From positions 62,001-126,000 of the forward strand of contig NZ_CANMZM010000002.1 of assembly GCF_947502395.1 (NCBI RefSeq): DNA of 64,000 bases, written 5' to 3'. This DNA comes from an uncultured Erythrobacter sp. GTDB taxonomy: Bacteria; Pseudomonadota; Alphaproteobacteria; Sphingomonadales; Sphingomonadaceae. The translations under genes were made by a program, and so were the position numbers. Every line of letters begins with the position of its first letter. The stretch's first letter is position 1. Positions 18,801 through 27,800 of the stretch are shown here, one piece after another. Below the pieces are notes generated by a model. That model was given only the letters and a program-made list of their open reading frames with translations. It searched no databases and was not told the origin of the DNA.

Positions 18801-21800
18801 AACAGACGATAGCTGTAACTGCCGTCGGAATTGAGCGTAAGGACCCCGTATGTGCCGGAGAAGCTGCCTACTGTCGTAACTGTGAGCGGCTCGATATCGA
18901 CGTCTGTGTCAGCGACATCACCTCGCGCATTGCCATCTGGTGCCCCATTATGCGCTATCGTCTGCAACACATTGCCACTGATTGCAGATGCTGCGTCTTC
19001 GATCGTGAAGTTCGTATCAGCATTCGCAAAAGGTGCATCATTCGCGCCGTTTATGGTGATCGTCAGAGTTGCAGAGCTGGTGTCCCCATCGGCATCAATG
19101 ATCGTGTAATTGAAAGTGTCGGTTTCGGTCTCGCCATCATCCAAATGCTGAACCGAAGCCTGGTTGAGAACGTAGCTATACGTGCCGTCCGCGCCCAGCG
19201 TGAGAATACCGAAGCTGCCTGTTGTCGTGCCTCCGACAGTCCCTGAACCACCCGAGCCACTGATCTCGGTAATGGCGGTCGTTCCTGGTCCATCGGCTCC
19301 GAACCCATCGGCGACCGGATCTGTCAGAATATTGCCGCCCACCGAGATATCATCTTCGGAAAGTGCATTGCTGTCGTCGACCGCTACCGGTGTGTCATCG
19401 TTAATACGCACAGTTGCTACGGCAAACTCGGAAGAGACTTCGTCTCCATCGGCGTCGGTTGCGACGATCAAATCTGCAAAATTGAAGAAGAGATCGTTCT
19501 CACCGCCAGAGGGCGCATGATCCAATGGCGCGTGCAAAGTGAAAGTCCACTGGCCGGTGGTCGCATTGAGCACGAGCGTGAAGATCGGCGTCACACCAGC
19601 TGAAGCTGTCAATGTGTTTCCATTCACTTCATAGCTTACGGCCACGCCGCCCGAAGTGAAGCTTTCAAGGGCCGCCGTGTCGGTGTCCAGCGAATAAGCC
19701 AAGGGTGTGTCAGCCCCAGAGCTGAAGAAGCCTGTTACTGATCCCGTTGCCACAGTGGCGGTGCCGACCACATCTCCAGTGCCACCCTCAATACCATCAT
19801 CAAGGCCATCTTCATCGACAGTTCCACTGGAATTGCCATCGGCCGATATTGGCGTATCGTCATCGACTACGATTGTGAGGGATGTGGTATCAGTATCGCC
19901 ATCGCCATCAGTCAATGTAGCGGATAGGGTGAAGGTTTGCTCATTCTCATCATTGTTGCCATCGTCTGCGTGCAAGATGTTGGCATTCTGGGTGACAGTG
20001 TAGTTCCCGGTGTTCGGATCAAGCGTGACTGTAACGACAGTAACTAAGCCGTTGCCCTGAGCTTGCTGGATCAGGATATCAGAGCCGCTGGCGACATATT
20101 GGAAACCGGCGGGCGCACCAGTCGTGGCAAATGCGACGGTCCCACCATCAGCTCCGAACCCTTCAACGGGATCGACCAGTGTGCCTGTGAGGTTGGCCTC
20201 ATCAGGGTCTTGATCATCAGGACCGCCTGCGTTGCCGCCGCTTTGCGTATCGTCGTCAAGGAATGCAGTCTGCGTAACTGCTGCAGTCGGTGTGTCATCC
20301 GCGAAGAGCAGATCAGATCCGATATTCAGCGTCGCGCTATCCGTGTCGCCATCTCTGTCCGTGATTGTCGCAGTCAGCTGGACGAGGTCATCGGCGATCA
20401 GTGTTGCGTTTGCGCCATCAAGGTTCGACTGCATATGATCGACTGCGCGCAGCTGATCAAGTTCGACCGTACCGTTGCTGGCAACTGTTACGGTGAATAC
20501 GATATTTCCTGTCGAACTACCCTCGCGTCCAACAACCACACCGCTTTCAAGGAACAGGAACACCTGATTGCCTATCGCAGTATCGAATATGCCGGTGGCA
20601 GTTCCATCGACAACGCCCAGAGCGTAATCTGTGTTGAGTTCTTCGTCAGTGCCCGCATCGAAGGTGAAGGCACCGGCAAACGATAGAGACGCGTCGGTCG
20701 AAAGATCTGCATCGGAGACCAGGAGGTCAGGATTGATGCCTGAAAGAGAGACCGACGGCCCATCATCTTCAATCTTGAAGACACCGCTCCCAAGTTCAAC
20801 TGTCGCACTGTCGCTGTCATTGTCTCGGTCGGTAACAGTTTGTTCGATGCGCAGGAATTCGCCTGCTCCATCCAGTGTCAGGGTTTCGAGGTCATCCGGC
20901 TCGCTGTCATCGCCTTGCCAGATGTTCTCAAGCTGGATGAAGGTCAGTTCGCCTGCTGTGGTGTCTACAGCGATGGTGAAATAGTCAGTGCCACCGACTG
21001 AGCCAGTGACCGTATCGCCAGACAAAGAAAGCAGGATTTCGTCACCTTGCGCACCGTTGGCGCCGAGTGCGAAGAGGCCAGAGCCAATCCCATTGGCGCT
21101 AAGCAGCAAGGCGTATGAGACACTCCCCGCTCCATCTGCTCCAAAATCTATGGTTGCACCGAAATTGTCGGCTAGATTTGCCATCGCGCTGCGAATTCCG
21201 TCCCCATCGGGCGGGAGCGGGCTTTCGTCCAGGATAAGCATGTCAGCCACCGCATTGCTGACCACTGCGTCTGGCCCATCATCGAGGAAGGTAAATGCAC
21301 CGGCAATATTGGCGACAGCTGTATCCGTATCGCCATCGCTATCCGTTACCGTTGCACTCAATGTGACAAGATTGGCCGCAGATAAAACGGCCGCATCATT
21401 GGGATCACCCCCATCATCATGCCTAATCGCACGCTGCTGATCGAGTGTGACCATGCCATCTGAATCAACTGCCACAGTGAAGACAACGCCGCCGGTGGCG
21501 CTGAACCCTTCAACAACATCGCCGTTCAGACGCAGCTGCACGGCTTCGCCCGTTGCAACATCGACAAGGCCGGTAACGCCAGCATTGATGCCGAGCACGT
21601 AGTCGCCAACAGTGCCTGGATTGTCCGCATTAATGTCCGCCGTAAACAGGCCGGAGAAATCGGCGGTCGCATCTGTTGTGAGATCCGTTTCATCCACTGT
21701 AAGCGCATCAGCTGCAGGTGCCGAGGCGGTGATGGTGGGAAGGTCATCGGATACTGAAACGCTGACAGTGGCACTTGCGGTATCGCCGTCGATGTCGGTT

Positions 21801-24800
21801 GCGATCACATCAACATCGCCAAGATCGACCAGATCATCGACATTCGCGATTGGATGATCGTCGAAATTGTCATTGAGCGTTGCGGTAACAGTCGCGACAT
21901 TATTTGTGACCGACAGGTCGAGCGTCACAACAAGGCGCCCGCTGTCAGAACCGGTAATCTGCGTGTCACTGACACGGACCCAATTCAGGCCGCCTCCCAG
22001 CGCTGATGTATCGCCGAATACGATCGAAGCAATATCATCAGAGCCCGGAGTAAATGTGATTGTGTCGCTGTCAAAATCAGGCGCGCCAGGAGTTGATCCA
22101 TCCGCCAGATTTTGATCATCCAAGGCTAGAGTGATATCTGGCCCTGCCATTGGGCCTGCACCATCAACGATAGTGATCGGTTGGATCGCGGTGTCAAAAT
22201 CACCATCGCCATCGGTCAGCGTGTAAGTAAAACTCGCATCAATATTGCCAGCGCTATGATCGAGGTTGGGGTTGGGGTCGAATGTCCACTCCCCATTTTG
22301 ATCAATTGTGTAGGTCCCATTCGCTGTGAAGACAGTGATCGAGCTGCCATCCTGCGGCACCGCGGTCGTATTACCGCCGATGGTGATTGCGGTAACAGAT
22401 GCGCCATCTGCACCAGGGGTGTCACCCGTCCCGTCGGTGACAACATTGCCACCAATTGTGCCAACCGCATCCTCAGCAACATTGATGTTTGCTTGGTCAG
22501 TGGCTGTCGGAACATCGTCAATGATGCTGACATCAATCGTCGAGCGCCCGATCTCGTTTCCTAGCGTGTCGGTCACTACATATTCGAAGCTCTCCACTCC
22601 ATTGACCACATTGGGGCCATTTTCATCGACAGTGTCAGTGAATGGCGTGTCGAGCGTGTAGGTGTAGGCCCCAGTTTGAGTGTTAAGCACGATCGTGCCG
22701 AACGCGCCATCGATCTGCACTTCATTGGCGCCTGGCCCTGCAACAGCGCCGGTGAGTGAGTAAACAAGAGTGCCTGACGCGCCAGTAACACTGATCTGGC
22801 CATCTGCATCGATTTCGCTGTCGGAAGTCGGATCGCTACCAATCGACAATCCAGCCTCATCGACAAGCACATCATTGTCACTGACCTGACCTGCAACATT
22901 CTCAATATTGATGGTCAGCGTCGCCGTTGCCTCATCGCCATCACCATCGACAATCGTGTAGGTGAAGACATCCTGCACATCGGAATTTGTTGCATTGGCG
23001 TCGGAGGCATAGTTATAGACGCCAGTGTTGACATTGATTGTGAGGGTGCCGAACTCCCCTGCGAGGATCAGATTACCTGAAGCATCGACCGTGGTCTGAT
23101 TGCCTCCTGCGTTGACGCTGTCGATGCGGATGATTGCGCCGTTGAGCCCAAATCCATCGGCACCTGATGCGTCAACACCCGAGCCTTGATCATCGCTCAA
23201 AGCGTTTCCGCCCGTCATACCGCCTTCGATTACAGTGGCGGAATTGTCGGTTGCAGTCGGCGCATCATCATCAAACACGATGCCGAGATTGGTTAGCGTA
23301 GTATCGCCTTCGCTGTCCGCTACCGTGAAGTCGATTGACGCAAATGCATTGTTCTCATCATCGCCCCGAGTATGCAGCACATTGTCGAGTAAAGTAACGA
23401 CATAGGCTCCCGTTGCTGTGTCAGTGATCTCGACTGTGAACAAGGCGGTTCCATCGCGCACGCCGCCGGTAACAGTTGCGGTCAAAACATTGCCAACCAC
23501 CGAATAGGCCACGGTTTCTTGTCCAACAGTGGCCGTTGCACCATTCAAGACCGGCGCGAATGAAATCGTCGCCGGGGTATCGTTACCGACATCGAATGAC
23601 AGCGTCCCCGTGAACGTCGCCTCGCTGGTGTCGCTCGGATCGTCGAACTGATTGGCATCAAGATCGCCAATTGTCGAAAGTGGATTGTTGCCTACAAGAC
23701 CATCATCATCAACCGTTGCGACTTCTTCGCCGCCCTGCGGTTCCGAGTCCGGCTGAAGCGTAACTGCAACACGCGCTGTCGATGTATCGCCATCGCGATC
23801 GACAATCGTATATTCAAAGAGATCAGCTGTGCTGCCGTTCGAACCGGCACCAGCGTCTGGTGTGTAAGTGAACAATCCCGTGATCGGATCGTAGGTAACC
23901 GTCCCTTGCGAGGCCTGGGTCGAAACGAAGACCTTTGCAGGATCGGCTGTATCCACATTGTCAGCACCAAATGCATCATTGTCGAGTGCATCGATTGTGA
24001 ATGCTGCATTCTCAGTTACCTGTGAGGCATTGTCGTCAACTGCATCTGGGCCATCGTCTTCGAAAGCGAAAGAACCGCTTATATCGATTGTCTGACTGTC
24101 AGTGTCATCGTCGCCATCGGTGACTGTTGCCGTCAGGTTGATCAAACCGCTGGAGATTGTTTCAGCAGCGTCTGATGCCTCTGTTTCCTCAGGATCGGAA
24201 GGATCGTCATGCTCGATCGCACGCAGCTGAGTCTGTACAATACTTCCGGTCGCTGAGTTGAGCGCGAGGGTAAACGCGACCTCGCCCGATGCCTCAAGAT
24301 AGCCCTCAACCGTGTCGCCATTGAGGCGCAACAAAATGTTCTGACCGGTAAGCGCATCATCAAGACCAGAGTCTTCGCCGTCGCCCCCATTTATCGAGAG
24401 CGAATAGACGATTGCATCGGCAGCGGCCGCCCCGTCTGCGCCAAACTCAGTCGAGAAAAGCACCGCAAAATTATCCGCATCACTTGCCCCAGCGCCGATA
24501 TCGGAATCTTCTGTGACCAGCACTGGCGCATCCACATCGGCTGCAACAACGTCAGGAATATCGTCGATTACAAGGACATCGACCGATGCACTCTCGCTGG
24601 AGCCATCAGTGTCGCTTGCAGTGATGGCAAAGCTCTCAAGGATCGCATCTTGGCCGGCTGCGGAATGCGTCAGGGTATTGTCGTTAAGCGTGTAACTGAA
24701 CGTGACCGTCGCTTCTGTGACATCACCATTCGCGTCTGTCGTCGTCGGGGTAACGCCTGTGATAACAAACGAGCCAATCGCCGTGGTGATCGTCTGGCCA

Positions 24801-27800
24801 GCAACAAAGCCGCCCGTATCGGTCCAAACAGTGATTCCACCAGCCGTGATCAGAGCGAGGCCATCTTGGCCAACAATCGTGAAGCTGCCGGTTTGCGTCA
24901 ATTCCGCTGCATTGGGCGACGAACCATCAGGAAGATCGTCTTCGTCAACGGTCAACTCAGCAGGATCAAGATCAAGCCCATTGATTGTCACCCCATCATC
25001 GGAACCATTGATCGTGATTGTGAGAGTTGTTGCTGCGGTATCGCCGTCGCCATCGGTGATGGTGTAGGCAAAGACTTCGGTCAGCGTCTCAGTGCTGTCG
25101 AGCCCTTGAACTAGCGGATTGTTGTTGTCGAGCTGATAACTGTAGCTGCCGTCTGCATTGAGCGTCAGCGAGCCGTATGCACCGGCTAGGGCGTTGCCAA
25201 CGGCTCCACCTGTGGCGCCGAAGGCAATCGCTGTTACCGTAGAACCATCTGCGCCGGCAATATCGGCCACACCATCGGTGGGGTTCGCGTCAGAGCCACC
25301 ACTCCCGGTAAGCACATTGCCGTCCGCGATCAGGGGACCGTCTTCGGTAACGGAATCCGAGTCCGGGTTGGCACTTGGTGTGTCATCGACAATTGTTATG
25401 TCGAGGCTGTCCGTGGCGATCGAGCCATCCGTATCCGTTGCGACGACCGCAAAGCTATCGGTGAACTCTCCATCATCCGCACCTGAGTGCAGCAGGGAAT
25501 TGTCCTGAAGTACGTAAGTGTAAGCGACTGTTGCACTGACGATATCCCCATCGGCATCTGTCACCGGAGTAACCCCGGTAATGGTCAACAAGCCGTAGAC
25601 CGGGTCGTCGATGGTGACTGGGAAATTCACACCAGATCCAATGACTTCAATCCCCCCGACTGTGAGCGATGCAAGACCGTCCTGAGAAGTCACTGTAAAC
25701 GTGCCGCTCTTTGTCAGAGCAGCGGAATTTGGTGAAGAGCCATCTGGCAGATCGTCTTCGTCTAAGAAGAGTTCCGCACCTTCAACGTCCAATCCATTAA
25801 GAACGACCGGATCGTCCTGGCCATTAATTGTGACGGTCAGGGTAGTGGTCGCGGTATCGCCGTCGCCATCGGTGATCGTGTAGGTAAAGACTTCGGTCAG
25901 CGTCTCAGTGCTGTCGAGCCCTTGAACTGTCGCGTTCAAATTATCGAGCTCATAGCTATAGCTGCCGTCGGCATTAAGCGTCAGCGAGCCATATGCACCG
26001 GCTAGGGCGTTGCCAACGGTCCCACCTGAAGTCCCAAAGGCAATTGCTGTGACCGTCGCACCGTCCGCGCCGGTAATATCGGCCACGCCATCGGTGGTGT
26101 TCGTATCTGAGCCACCTTTCCCGGTAAGCACATTACCGTCTGCAATCAGAGGACCGTCTTCGGTAACGGAATCGGAGTCCGGATTGGCACTTGGAGTATC
26201 GTCGACAATTGCGATCTCAAGCGTGTCCTCGCTGAAATCGCCATCCTGATCCGAAACGCGAACGACAAAGTCATCGGAGGTGTTGTCACCGTCAGTGTTC
26301 GTGGTCAGCTCATAAGTGTAGGTGATAGAGCTGTCTGTGATCGCATCGATCGTCAGGATTCCGAATGCGCCGGTGAAAGTTTGCCCGACATTGGAAACCG
26401 CAACACCGCCAATTGTGACTTGCGCAGGCCCGTCAGGAGCTGTGAACACGAAAGTGCCGGTTGTGAATTCACTGTCAGAAGCAGCGATTGATCCTGCCGG
26501 AGGTCCAGCAAGGCCGGCCTCGTCCACCTGGGTCCCGCCTTCGCCTGCAACTGGGAGGCTCAAGGTTGTCGGCGCATCTGCAATTGTGATGACGAGGTTA
26601 GCAATCGACGTATCTCCGTCACCGTCCGTAAGGGTGTAGGTGAAGGTGTCGCTTACGCCGCCAGGCGTCTCCGGATTGCGGATGTAAGAATAACTGCCAT
26701 CGGCATTCAAGGTCAGATTGCCGAACTCGCCAGCCAACGTGCCCCCTGCGTCTGCAGAACCGCCTTCACCGGAAAACCCGGTTACAGTTGCACCATCCGC
26801 ACCTTGAGTATCATTGACCAGCACGTTGCCTTCAGCAGGGCCAAACTCGCCTGCGCCAATGGAATTGCTGTCATCCAGTGCAGTTGGACTATCGTCGGCG
26901 ATGAAGATCACCAGCGTGGTGCTCGCAGTGTCTCCATCGCTATCAGTCACGGTGAGCGCGAAATTGTCGCTGTCTGGGTCGGACAGCGTATTGTCCGCTA
27001 AAGTGTATGTGTAGCTGTAGATTCCGTCGACGAGCGCAACAACCAAATCGCCTTTCGCGGTGGTGATTGTACCACCGCCGGTAACGTCCACTCCGTTTAT
27101 GACCAGAGAACCGACTGAATCATTGCCTGTTTCGATCGCAATAATGCCAGTCGCAATTTCGCTATCGCTGGCCTCATCTGAACCTGCAGGTTCTGCCCCG
27201 CGGGCGGGCAAGCCTGCCTCATTGACCAAATCCTCACCTTCGACGCCTGGTTCATTGATGCCGATCTCGGGCGTGGAATCTTCCAGGAGAGTTATGGTCG
27301 CTGTTGCGGTAGAGACGTCACCATCACCGTCAGTGATGGTGTAGTCGAACGTGATCGGAGCAGGTCCTTGCTCACCGCCGTCCACACCCTCTTCGCCGGG
27401 AGCTGGTGTGTAGGTGAATGTCCCGTCGCCATTGTTGACCAGAGTTCCTGCTCCAGTCAGCGAACCTTCGACAACCGTAACTGTGCCGAGCGCGACATCG
27501 TCTGCACCCGGAGTGTCATTCGCGAATACGTCGATTGTAACAGGCGCATCTTCTTCGACCTGTGAGGCGGAATCATCCTCTGCTGCTGGCTCGTCGTCAA
27601 TAACGTTGATGGTCAGCGTATCGCTTGCAACATCACCATCGAGATCAACAACGACGATCTCGAAATCGAAAGAGCTGTCATCTCCAGAGGTGTTGTCTGC
27701 AAGAGTGAACTCATAATCGATAGAGCCATCGCCGGTGAGCGGGTCATATGCGAAACCCGTTACGACAAGAGTACCAACGGCGTTATCGATGAGCGTCTGC

